DNA from: JAQWRV01 sp045564915
Lineage (GTDB): Bacteria > Pseudomonadota > Alphaproteobacteria > Rhodospirillales > Rhodospirillaceae
Direction: 5' to 3'
Assembly (NCBI GenBank): GCA_045564915.1
Contig: JBJLGL010000012.1
Location: forward strand, 62,001 to 126,000
Length of the DNA: 64,000 nucleotides
Positions 54,308 to 62,947 of this stretch are shown here, piece by piece. Position 1 is the stretch's first letter. Every line of letters starts with the position of its first letter. A program made the translations under genes and the position numbers. Under the pieces are notes generated by a model, which was given only the letters and a program-made list of their open reading frames with translations, ran no database searches and was not told the DNA's origin.

Positions 54308-54630
54308 GAATCATGAATATTATGTGGTTTAGCCTTGTGTTATGTGTAGCTGTTGCAATTTTCGTATTAAAGTACGAAGTCCAAAATCTAGAAGATGAAC
54401 TAATCTCAAAACAGCAGGAAGTAGAAGAGCATAAACAGACGATACATGTCCTGAAGGCAGAGTGGACATTTCTTAATGATCCAACTCGGCTCCAAAGACT
54501 CGGAGCAAAGCATCTAAGTCTAGCACCCGCCAACCCAACCCACATTATATCCATCGATGACTTGCCAAAAAGATGGGAAAAAGACTCTCAGACACAGTCA
54601 AAAGATGATGGGCCAGGGGCACTAAGATGA
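54304..54630 (+). CDS. ftsL: Cell division protein FtsL
   Basis: 108-residue bitopic protein: one membrane helix (IMWFSLVLCVAVAIFVLKY, about 6-24) and a periplasmic coiled coil (QNLEDELISKQQEVEEHKQ) followed by LNDPTRLQRLGAKHLSLAP, the short segment shared by FtsL proteins. It bridges FtsB/FtsQ and FtsI in the divisome. Position between rsmH and ftsI with 4-nt overlaps on both sides supports the call; sequence identity in this family is low. Confidence 0.88.
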   Translation: MRIMNIMWFSLVLCVAVAIFVLKYEVQNLEDELISKQQEVEEHKQTIHVLKAEWTFLNDPTRLQRLGAKHLSLAPANPTHIISIDDLPKRWEKDSQTQSKDDGPGALR

Positions 54631-56426
54631 AGGTGTGGCCAAGGAAAAAAGATGGCGCCCAGTTTGCTTACCCAGGCGCTGATCTTAATACCTCTCCAAG
54701 AAAATATTTTAAACTCGATGGGCAGGATCAACAGTCCATAAATATTGGCAGAGCTCGTCTAATGATGACAGCGGGCATATTTAGTTTTGCTTTTTTGTCG
54801 ATATCACTGCGTCTTATTGATCTGATGGTACTTAATGGTGCTCTAGAAATTGGACCCACTTATGTATCGCCACAGGTTGAAACTCTATCTAAATATAGAG
54901 CAGATATTGTTGATAGGAATGGGCGTATTATTGCAACTACCTTACCTACAGCAAACTTATACGCAGATGCCACAGAAGTTATTTATCCAGAAGAAGCTGC
55001 AACCACATTACTGACAATTTTTCCTAACCTAGATTCAAACGACCTAAAACGTCGCCTAACGTCAGGACAGCGCTTTATTTATTTACGTCGCCATCTTTCA
55101 CCAAAAGAGCAAATGACAGTTAATTCTTTCGGACTTCCTGGGTTGTACTTTGAAGAAGCACAACGCCGAATCTATCCCTACGGCTCACTTTTTGCTCACG
55201 TTCTAGGTTCGACTGACACAGATAACAAGGGTAGTGCTGGGGTTGAACTCGCTTTCGAGAAACTGTTGTCAAGAAACACAGAGACGCTTGCTTTGTCTTT
55301 AGATACTGGTGTGCAAAGTGCTGTTCGCAGCACTTTGATGCATTCTCTCCAGAGATTTAAAGCATTTGCTGCGGCCGCTGTAGTTCTGAATATCCACACT
55401 GGTGAAATTCTCTCCCTTGTTTCGCTACCTGACTACGATCCTAAACAATCTAGCCACTTCAACAAAGAAGCCCAATTCAATAAAGCTACGCTAGGACTTT
55501 ATGAAATGGGATCTACATTTAAATTATTTACTGTAGCCATGGCTTTGGACCTAGGCGTAATTAGTTTAGACAGTGTATATGATACCAGAACACCACTTAC
55601 TGTTGGCCGGTACACAATCGATGACTATCATGGTGAGAAACGTAAACTTACCGTGCCTGAAATTCTCATTCACTCATCAAACATTGGTGCGGCGAAAATC
55701 GCCCTTGATGCTGGCACGACTGCACAGCAGGAATTTCTGCAAAGATTAGGCCTACTATCGACACTTCAACTTGAACTTCCAGAGATTGGTACACCTATCT
55801 ACCCCAATGTTTGGCGAGGAATTAACACTGTTACAATTTCTTATGGCCACGGCATTGCGGTAACGCCCGTTCACGTCGCGTCAGCTATTGGTGCAATGGT
55901 GAATGGCGGCTACATGATTTATCCAACTCTTGTAAGACGAGACTCTGCCTACCCAGTAGATCGCAGCCGCATTATCTCAGAGGCAACGTCCGAACAGATG
56001 CGTTTGTTGATGCGACTCATTGTAAAACAAGGATCTGGCAAGCAAGCAGATGTCCCAGGATACATCGTTGGTGGTAAGACCGGCTCGGCAGAAATAGCAA
56101 GCGCTGGTGGCTACAGCCAGGACCAGTTAAGAACATCTTTTGTTGCTTCATTTCCTTCCCACGAGCCACGCTTCGTTGTCATGGTTCTCTTAGAAGAACC
56201 GCAAGGCCTCAAGGAAACCTATAACCTATCGACGGCTGGTTGGAATGCTGCTCCAACAGTTGGCCATATTATTGCCGAAATTGCTCCCATGCTTGGGATC
56301 TATCCTAATGTAGACAAGCCCTTGGAACCGGCGCTTGGAAAAATAATTGAGGCCAGCGCTCGAATTTCAAACATGGCTCTTGCTCCTGCCGACTCCGGCC
56401 ATGGGGGAAACCATGCAACTGAGTGA
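54627..56426 (+). CDS. ftsI: Peptidoglycan D,D-transpeptidase FtsI (PBP3)
   Basis: Septal transpeptidase. N-terminal tail of about 45 residues, membrane helix (MMTAGIFSFAFLSISLRLIDL, about 46-66), pedestal domain, then the transpeptidase domain: S296-T-F-K299 (active serine), S350-S-N352 and K484-T-G486. 599 residues. Overlaps ftsL by 4 nt and murE by 14 nt, so it is read as part of one coupled message. Confidence 0.97.
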   Translation: MKVWPRKKDGAQFAYPGADLNTSPRKYFKLDGQDQQSINIGRARLMMTAGIFSFAFLSISLRLIDLMVLNGALEIGPTYVSPQVETLSKYRADIVDRNGRIIATTLPTANLYADATEVIYPEEAATTLLTIFPNLDSNDLKRRLTSGQRFIYLRRHLSPKEQMTVNSFGLPGLYFEEAQRRIYPYGSLFAHVLGSTDTDNKGSAGVELAFEKLLSRNTETLALSLDTGVQSAVRSTLMHSLQRFKAFAAAAVVLNIHTGEILSLVSLPDYDPKQSSHFNKEAQFNKATLGLYEMGSTFKLFTVAMALDLGVISLDSVYDTRTPLTVGRYTIDDYHGEKRKLTVPEILIHSSNIGAAKIALDAGTTAQQEFLQRLGLLSTLQLELPEIGTPIYPNVWRGINTVTISYGHGIAVTPVHVASAIGAMVNGGYMIYPTLVRRDSAYPVDRSRIISEATSEQMRLLMRLIVKQGSGKQADVPGYIVGGKTGSAEIASAGGYSQDQLRTSFVASFPSHEPRFVVMVLLEEPQGLKETYNLSTAGWNAAPTVGHIIAEIAPMLGIYPNVDKPLEPALGKIIEASARISNMALAPADSGHGGNHATE

Positions 56427-57870
56427 ATTGCTTAAGGACTGCAAGAAGCCTATGCAAAGCCTTATAGACCTTGAGATCACAGGACTAACAGCAGATTCCC
56501 GCGTTGTTAAACCAGGGTTTTTGTTCGCTGCACTGCCCGGCTCGCTTACCGACGGCCGGACCTACATCGGCGAAGCCATCGATCGTGGTGCGGTTGCTGT
56601 GCTTGCTCCTATAGGCACCTCAATCCTTAACCCAAATGTTAAATTAATAACCGACTTAAACCCACGCCAAAGATTTGCAAAACTCGCAGCTTGTTATTTT
56701 GATGCTCAGCCCGAAACTGCCGTCGCTGTAACTGGAACGAATGGCAAAACCTCGGTAGCAACATTCCTTCAGCAAATATGGTCATTTGCAGGTTACAAGG
56801 CTGCGGCACTTGGTACCCTGGGTATTACCTCAGACGTACTCGATAGCAAAATCAACCTGACAACACCTGATCCAGAGTCACTTCATAAAATATTATCCGA
56901 TTTGCATAGAAGGGATGTCAATTACGTTGCACTAGAGGCCTCAAGTCATGGCCTAGATCAATGCCGACTTGATGGAGTGAAGGTTAGGGCTGCGGCCTAT
57001 ACAAATTTGAGCCGTGATCATTTGGATTATCACGGTAGTATGGCAGCCTATCTGGCTGCGAAAGTGCGCCTTTTTGACGAAATTCTTGAACGGAATGGTA
57101 CAGCTGTAATTAACGCGGATGCACCGGAATATGAGATTATCGCTGATGCGGCGAAGAAAAACAGTGCTGATATTCTGACTTATGGTGTTGCAGGTAAGAC
57201 TCTTCATCTCAAATCAATTGAAATAACACCTGAATGCCAGACCTTAAGTCTGGATATTTGTAGCGTTCCTCAAACGATAAACTTACCATTAGTCGGAAAA
57301 TTCCAGGCTATGAATGTCTTATGTGCCGCGGGTCTAGCGTTAGCAACCGGTGTTAAGTCAGAACAACTTGTTGAGGCCTTAAGAGAACTGAAAAGTATCC
57401 CTGGCCGACTAGAGTATGTGGGAAAGAGTGCAAGCGGTGGATCTATTTTTGTCGACTACGCACATACACCGCATGCCTTAGCCACAGCACTAGAAGCACT
57501 TCGCCATCATACTACTGGTCGATTAATTGTTGTCTTTGGAGCTGGTGGAAATCGTGACACAGGGAAGCGTCCGTTAATGGGCCAATCGGCTCAGGCAGCA
57601 GACATTATATACGTAACAGATGATAACCCTCGCACGGAGGACTCAAACTCCATACGTCAAGCTATATTGCGAGGCTGCCCTACTGCAAACGAAATTGGTG
57701 ACAGAGAAACAGCTATATCAGTGGCGATTCAAGCCCTCGCTCCCGGCGATACATTGCTCATTGCTGGCAAGGGTCATGAGTCTGGGCAGACCATTGGGAC
57801 GGTCTCACATACCTTTGATGATCGCACCGTGGCCCGCGCGGCCATAAAAAATTCTATGAGCGCATCATGA
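56413..57870 (+). CDS. murE: UDP-MurNAc-tripeptide synthetase, meso-diaminopimelate-adding
   Basis: Adds the third stem-peptide residue to UDP-MurNAc-L-Ala-D-Glu. The ATP loop is TGTNGKTSVATF at about 108-119 and the specificity motif is DNPR at 404-407, the signature of meso-DAP-adding MurE. The frame opens at 56347, but the ATG at 56413 has GGGGGA 5 nt upstream and starts with the usual MQLSELL, giving 485 residues. Overlaps ftsI by 14 nt and murF by 4 nt. Confidence 0.96.
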   Translation: MQLSELLKDCKKPMQSLIDLEITGLTADSRVVKPGFLFAALPGSLTDGRTYIGEAIDRGAVAVLAPIGTSILNPNVKLITDLNPRQRFAKLAACYFDAQPETAVAVTGTNGKTSVATFLQQIWSFAGYKAAALGTLGITSDVLDSKINLTTPDPESLHKILSDLHRRDVNYVALEASSHGLDQCRLDGVKVRAAAYTNLSRDHLDYHGSMAAYLAAKVRLFDEILERNGTAVINADAPEYEIIADAAKKNSADILTYGVAGKTLHLKSIEITPECQTLSLDICSVPQTINLPLVGKFQAMNVLCAAGLALATGVKSEQLVEALRELKSIPGRLEYVGKSASGGSIFVDYAHTPHALATALEALRHHTTGRLIVVFGAGGNRDTGKRPLMGQSAQAADIIYVTDDNPRTEDSNSIRQAILRGCPTANEIGDRETAISVAIQALAPGDTLLIAGKGHESGQTIGTVSHTFDDRTVARAAIKNSMSAS

Positions 57871-59318
57871 AAGCGCTCTGGACCAGTGAAGAAATTGCCA
57901 GCGCTTGTCATGGAGCTATTTCCGGCACTTGGGATGTCGATGGCATCTGTATTGATAGCCGCACAGTCGCACTAGGAGATCTTTTTATCGCACTAAAAGG
58001 ACCGACTTATGATGGTCATGATTTTTTTGTCGAGGCTCTAGAGCGCGGAGCCTCTGCGGCAATGGTGACACGTATACCTAAGAGTGCTGAACAATTAGTT
58101 AATAGTGAGCGGCTCGTCATTGTCGAAGATACTTATAGAGAGCTAGCCACACTAGCAAATGCTAGTCGTGCTCGGACCGAAGCACAGGTATGTGCTGTTA
58201 CTGGTAGCGTTGGTAAGACCACAACTAAAGAAGCTTTAGCGCTCACTTTAGGGCGCCAAGGGTTAGTACACTCAACAATAGGCAATCTGAACAATCATGT
58301 GGGCGCTCCATTAAGTGTCGCACGTATGCCCAAGAACACTGACTTCGGCGTTTTTGAACTTGGCATGAGTCATGCCGGTGAACTTACTCCTTTGTCCCGC
58401 CTTGTGCGGCCTCATGTGGCTGTAATTACAGCTATTGAGGCTGTTCATATGGAGTTCTTTGAATCCATTGCAGATATCGCTAATGCCAAAGCAGAAATCT
58501 TCGCAGGTCTTCAATCAAACGGTACAGCTATCTTACCTGCTGATAGTCCTCATTATGAAAGACTTTCAGAAGTAGCCAAGGCTAGTGGGGCAAAAACTGT
58601 GGTGGGTTTCGGTTCACATAAGAGAGCAGCCTACCGGCTGACTGACTGGTCTATTACAGAGACAGGTACTTACGTCTCAGCCGATATAGATGGACGCCAC
58701 ATTGCTTATGAAATTGGTCTACGCGGGGAACACATGGCTCTAAATAGCCTTGCTGTACTTGCAGCTGTCACAGCGCTCGGTGGCAATGCGGATAAGGCTG
58801 CAAATGATCTTTCCCATATGACACCGCTAAAGGGCCGTGGCTGTATTAACCTGGTTAACTTACCTACAGGCTCCTTTGTATTGATTGACGAAAGCTACAA
58901 CGCTAGCCCCATATCCATAACTGCGCTCGTCAGTACGCTCTCAGCAACCCCTCGAACCGGCCGCTTGATACTAGCGCTAGGAGATATGCTTGAGCTTGGG
59001 CAAGACACCAATACTTTGCATAGTGACTTAGCAATACCCATCGAGTCAGGAGGGATAGACCTTGTTTTAACAACTGGTTCAAACATGGCGCACCTCAATC
59101 GTGTCTTATCTACAAATGTGGAAAAATATCACACTGCTAATTCAGAAGCCCTCGCTGATCTGATTATTAGTGTTGTGCGCGCTGGAGACATCGTTGCCGT
59201 TAAGGGCTCTCTAGGAAGCTGCATGAATGTAGTTGTTAACGCGTTAAATGGACTCGCTACAGCTAACAATAATAACGTTCCAGATAACGGTTTAGAAATG
59301 GAGAGAACAGCTCAATGA
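57867..59318 (+). CDS. murF: UDP-MurNAc-pentapeptide synthetase
   Basis: Ligates D-Ala-D-Ala to UDP-MurNAc-tripeptide. SRTVALGDLFIALKGPTYDGHDF (key part DSRTVALGDLFIALKG, about 30-45) is the N-terminal substrate domain; the ATP loop is TGSVGKTTTKE at 112-122; NDSYNASP-like DESYNASPIS marks the C-terminal domain. 483 residues. 4-nt overlaps with murE and mraY. Confidence 0.96.
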   Translation: MKALWTSEEIASACHGAISGTWDVDGICIDSRTVALGDLFIALKGPTYDGHDFFVEALERGASAAMVTRIPKSAEQLVNSERLVIVEDTYRELATLANASRARTEAQVCAVTGSVGKTTTKEALALTLGRQGLVHSTIGNLNNHVGAPLSVARMPKNTDFGVFELGMSHAGELTPLSRLVRPHVAVITAIEAVHMEFFESIADIANAKAEIFAGLQSNGTAILPADSPHYERLSEVAKASGAKTVVGFGSHKRAAYRLTDWSITETGTYVSADIDGRHIAYEIGLRGEHMALNSLAVLAAVTALGGNADKAANDLSHMTPLKGRGCINLVNLPTGSFVLIDESYNASPISITALVSTLSATPRTGRLILALGDMLELGQDTNTLHSDLAIPIESGGIDLVLTTGSNMAHLNRVLSTNVEKYHTANSEALADLIISVVRAGDIVAVKGSLGSCMNVVVNALNGLATANNNNVPDNGLEMERTAQ

Positions 59319-60400
59319 TGCACTGGCTATCCAGCTTCTCAGGCGATTTCGCTGTACTAAACCTTTTTCGTTATCTCACATTTCGGACTGGCGGCGCCGT
59401 GATAACGTCTATAATTATAGCGTTTGTTTTTGGGCCTGCTATCATCCGGTGGCTCAAGGTTCGCCAATCTAATGGGCAGCCTATCCGTAAAGATGGGCCT
59501 GAAAGTCACATCATCAGTAAACAAGGCACGCCAACTATGGGCGGTATGATGATGCTGCTTAGTATCGCAGTTTCTACTTTGATTTGGGCTGATCTTTCCA
59601 ATGGATATGTATGGGCAGTCTTGGCGGTGACTCTTGGATTCGGAAGTATTGGCTTCATTGATGACTACCTGAAAGTTACTAAATCACACTCTGGCGGCCT
59701 ATCAGGAAAAGTAAAACTTAGCGCTGAGGCATTCATAGCTATCGCAGTATCGATTTGGATCGTAAACCTAACTTCAGGAATCAATCCGACGGCTTTAGCT
59801 CTGCCCTTCTTCAAGAATCTACTTATTAATCTCGGTTGGCTGTATATCCCTTTTGCAGCATTTGTAATCATTGGAACCTCCAATGCTGTCAACCTGACGG
59901 ACGGACTAGATGGCCTGGCTATCGTACCGGTTATGATTTGTGCCGGTGTATTCCTGATAATCTCATATTTGATTGGGAATGCTGTTTTTGCAGATTACCT
60001 ACAGGTCCATTTTATACGTGGCACTGGAGAACTAACGGTTTTTTGTGGAGCTATTATTGGCGCTGGCCTCGGTTTCCTTTGGTTCAATGCCCCACCAGCA
60101 ATGGTCTTTATGGGTGACACAGGTTCATTGGCTATGGGAGGCGCTTTAGGTGCAATAGCTGTTGTTACTAAACACGAAATTGTACTGGCAATTACAGGTG
60201 GATTGTTTGTCTTAGAAACAGTGTCAGTGATTGTTCAGGTTGCGTCATATAAGTTAACCGGCCGCCGTGTTTTTCGTATGGCACCATTACATCATCATTA
60301 TGAACAGAAAGGTTGGGCAGAACCCACCATTGTTATCCGTTTTTGGATCATTGCCTGCATCCTCGCTATCGTAGGCCTAAGCACCTTGAAGTTAAGGTGA
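59315..60400 (+). CDS. mraY: Phospho-MurNAc-pentapeptide transferase MraY
   Basis: Integral membrane enzyme making lipid I from UDP-MurNAc-pentapeptide and undecaprenyl phosphate. Ten membrane helices; the catalytic aspartates are in IDDYLKVTKSHSGGL and NLTDGLDGLA; the C-terminal HHHYEQKGW motif (PLHHHYEQKGW) is typical. KQGTPTMGG precedes helix 2. 361 residues. Overlaps murF by 4 nt; murD follows after 7 nt. Confidence 0.97.
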   Translation: MMHWLSSFSGDFAVLNLFRYLTFRTGGAVITSIIIAFVFGPAIIRWLKVRQSNGQPIRKDGPESHIISKQGTPTMGGMMMLLSIAVSTLIWADLSNGYVWAVLAVTLGFGSIGFIDDYLKVTKSHSGGLSGKVKLSAEAFIAIAVSIWIVNLTSGINPTALALPFFKNLLINLGWLYIPFAAFVIIGTSNAVNLTDGLDGLAIVPVMICAGVFLIISYLIGNAVFADYLQVHFIRGTGELTVFCGAIIGAGLGFLWFNAPPAMVFMGDTGSLAMGGALGAIAVVTKHEIVLAITGGLFVLETVSVIVQVASYKLTGRRVFRMAPLHHHYEQKGWAEPTIVIRFWIIACILAIVGLSTLKLR

Positions 60401-60407
60401 CGGGAAA

Positions 60408-61820
60408 ATGATCTCTCTAGACTCATTTCGCGGTGACTCATTTCTAGTTGTTGGCTTCGGTAGGTCGGGATGCTCCGCTGCTATGGCTCTAAGAGCGGGT
60501 GGCGCCTGTGTTTCAGTATGGGATGATAATCCGGACAAACGTAGTAAGGCTGAATCATTAGGGCTGTCAATTATTAGCATCGAAACTGCAGACCTCCATT
60601 CGATAGATAACATAATTTGGAGTCCAGGAGTTCCACATACACAGCCACAGCCTCACCATTTAGCAGATAAAGCTAAGGCTGCAGGACACATATTACGATG
60701 TGATATTGACCTTCTCGCAACGGCCCAGCCAAGCGCAAAATTCATTGGCATCACAGGAACAAACGGAAAATCTACCACCACAGCTCTTACTGGGCATGTG
60801 CTTAAGGCAGCGGGTAGAAATATTTCTATTGGCGGTAATTTGGGCATGCCCGTACTCGACCTAGATCCGCTAGGCGCTGAAGGCATTTATGTGTTGGAAC
60901 TATCGTCATACCAGACTGAACTCACCCCTCACCTTTCCTGCTCAACGGCTACTTTACTCAATATAGCATCTGACCATTTGGATCGTCACGGTGGCCTTGA
61001 GGGTTACATTGCTGCAAAAACTCTCTTATTTAAGAACCAGGATCGGGGAGCTACAGCAATCGTCGGTCTTGATGATCCTATATCACGAGATATATTTTCT
61101 GCACTTAAAAAAAGGCAGGACATAACCGTCATTGGTGTTTCTAGAAGCCCAGAGACTGACGCAAGGGTAAGCGTAAGAGAAGGTATCTTAGTTGATAAAT
61201 TAGATAACGACTGTATTGAAATAACAAATCTAAATGATATTGCGTCGCTACCCGGTGAACACAATTGGCAAAACGCAGCTTCTAGTTACGCCATAGCTCG
61301 TACTCATGGTGTTTCTCCAAGCGATATTGTTTCTGCCTTCAAAACTTTCCCGGGCTTACCCCACCGCCAAGAAATTGTAGGTACCGTTACCGGGGTAACA
61401 TTCGTAAACGATAGCAAAGCTACAAATGCAGATGCTGCTGCAAATGCTTTAGCCTGCTATAGCTATATCTACTGGATTGCAGGCGGCCAGGAGAAAGAAG
61501 GCGGCATTTCTTCCCTAAGTTCAGTGCTTACCAGAATCCGCCATGCTTTTCTTATAGGCGATGCCGCAACAAGTTTCTCACTTGTATTACAAGCAGCTGG
61601 TGTAGCCGTTTCACGACATGAAAGCCTAGAAGATGCAGTTAAACAGGCTGGTAAACAGGCATTTGAAGATGCTGTATCTCCCGCCACAGTACTTTTGTCT
61701 CCAGCCTGCGCTTCTTTTGATATGTTTGAAAATTTTGAAAAACGTGGGGAAGTCTTTAGAAATACAGTGCATACATTATGGCCTACAACGACTAATGGTG
61801 TGGACGGAGGGCATGTATGA
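60408..61820 (+). CDS. murD: UDP-MurNAc-L-alanine--D-glutamate ligase
   Basis: Adds D-Glu to UDP-MurNAc-L-Ala. N-terminal nucleotide-like fold with VVGFGRSGCSAA; ATP loop GITGTNGKSTTTALTG at about 113-128; VFVNDSKATN-like FVNDSKATNADAAANAL marks the substrate region. 470 residues. The upstream GACGGGAAA is its ribosome binding site; it overlaps ftsW by 4 nt. Confidence 0.96.
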   Translation: MISLDSFRGDSFLVVGFGRSGCSAAMALRAGGACVSVWDDNPDKRSKAESLGLSIISIETADLHSIDNIIWSPGVPHTQPQPHHLADKAKAAGHILRCDIDLLATAQPSAKFIGITGTNGKSTTTALTGHVLKAAGRNISIGGNLGMPVLDLDPLGAEGIYVLELSSYQTELTPHLSCSTATLLNIASDHLDRHGGLEGYIAAKTLLFKNQDRGATAIVGLDDPISRDIFSALKKRQDITVIGVSRSPETDARVSVREGILVDKLDNDCIEITNLNDIASLPGEHNWQNAASSYAIARTHGVSPSDIVSAFKTFPGLPHRQEIVGTVTGVTFVNDSKATNADAAANALACYSYIYWIAGGQEKEGGISSLSSVLTRIRHAFLIGDAATSFSLVLQAAGVAVSRHESLEDAVKQAGKQAFEDAVSPATVLLSPACASFDMFENFEKRGEVFRNTVHTLWPTTTNGVDGGHV

Positions 61821-62947
61821 GTACAGCCTTTACCCGCACAGATACCAGCGTTGTTGGCAGGTGGTGGTGGACAGTGGATCGTTGGCTTCTTGTCGCAACT
61901 ACGGTCCTATTTTGTATAGGTATGATACTAACACTTGCAGCAGGACCGCCAGCAGCAGAGCGGATTGGCGCCGATACATTTCATTTTGTTCGCAAGCAAT
62001 CTGTATTCTTACCTTTAGCTATTGCTGTAATGCTCAGTATATCTCTCATGCCACCTATCTTTATCCGTCGTTTTGCCGTGCTTGGATTTTGTGCCAGCCT
62101 TGGGCTAATGCTTGGTACGCTAATTATAGGTTTAGAGGTGAATGGCGCCCAGAGGTGGCTGCGTGTGGGACCATTTTCCATTCAACCGTCTGAATTCATC
62201 AAGCCCTTCTTCGTCGTTGTCGCCGCCTGGATGTTTGCATCACAAAACGATAGCGATCGTATTCCTGGTAATTTGATTTCAATCGCATGCCTTCTAATTA
62301 TATGCAGTATATTGATAGCTCAGCCCGACGTTGGGATGACGATGGTCGTGGTCACAGTATGGAGCGCTCAGTTCTTTATGGCTGGGCTTCCCATTTTCTG
62401 GGCTGTACTTATTATCTTTGCTGGGCTCGGCTCTTTAGTTATCGCCTATCTCTTCTTTCCTCACGTCGCTAGTAGGGTTGATCGATTTCTCGACCCATCA
62501 TCCGGTGACACCTATCAGATCAGTCAAGCAATGTTGGCGTTCAAGAATGGTGGACTATTTGGTCGTGGTCCTGGCGAAGGCCGTGTCAAAGAAATGCTGC
62601 CAGATGCCCACACAGATTTTATTTTTGCTGTAGCTGGAGAAGAATTTGGCGTCCTACTTTGCTTGCTGATCGTTACGCTATTTGGATTTCTTGTATTGAG
62701 AGTGATGATTAAAACACTCCAGGAAAATAATTTATTCATTCTTCTTGCTGTGGGAGGACTTATATTCCAATTTGGCCTTCAGGCCATCATTAATATGGCC
62801 TCAAGCCTGCATATGATGCCAACAAAAGGAATGACGCTTCCTTTCATTTCCTACGGCGGCTCATCACTAATAGCCTTGGCAATTGGAATGGGAATGATCC
62901 TAGGTCTCACGCGCAGGCGTCGAGATTCGGAGGGTCTACAATCATGA
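61817..62947 (+). CDS. ftsW: Peptidoglycan glycosyltransferase FtsW
   Basis: SEDS-family lipid II polymerase of the septum, working with FtsI. About ten membrane helices. Signatures: LEVNGAQRWLRVGPFSIQPSEF (key part GAQRWL and QPSEFIK, about 108-130), and the C-terminal LPFISYGGSSLIA. 376 residues. Overlaps murD and murG by 4 nt each. Confidence 0.96.
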   Translation: MSTAFTRTDTSVVGRWWWTVDRWLLVATTVLFCIGMILTLAAGPPAAERIGADTFHFVRKQSVFLPLAIAVMLSISLMPPIFIRRFAVLGFCASLGLMLGTLIIGLEVNGAQRWLRVGPFSIQPSEFIKPFFVVVAAWMFASQNDSDRIPGNLISIACLLIICSILIAQPDVGMTMVVVTVWSAQFFMAGLPIFWAVLIIFAGLGSLVIAYLFFPHVASRVDRFLDPSSGDTYQISQAMLAFKNGGLFGRGPGEGRVKEMLPDAHTDFIFAVAGEEFGVLLCLLIVTLFGFLVLRVMIKTLQENNLFILLAVGGLIFQFGLQAIINMASSLHMMPTKGMTLPFISYGGSSLIALAIGMGMILGLTRRRRDSEGLQS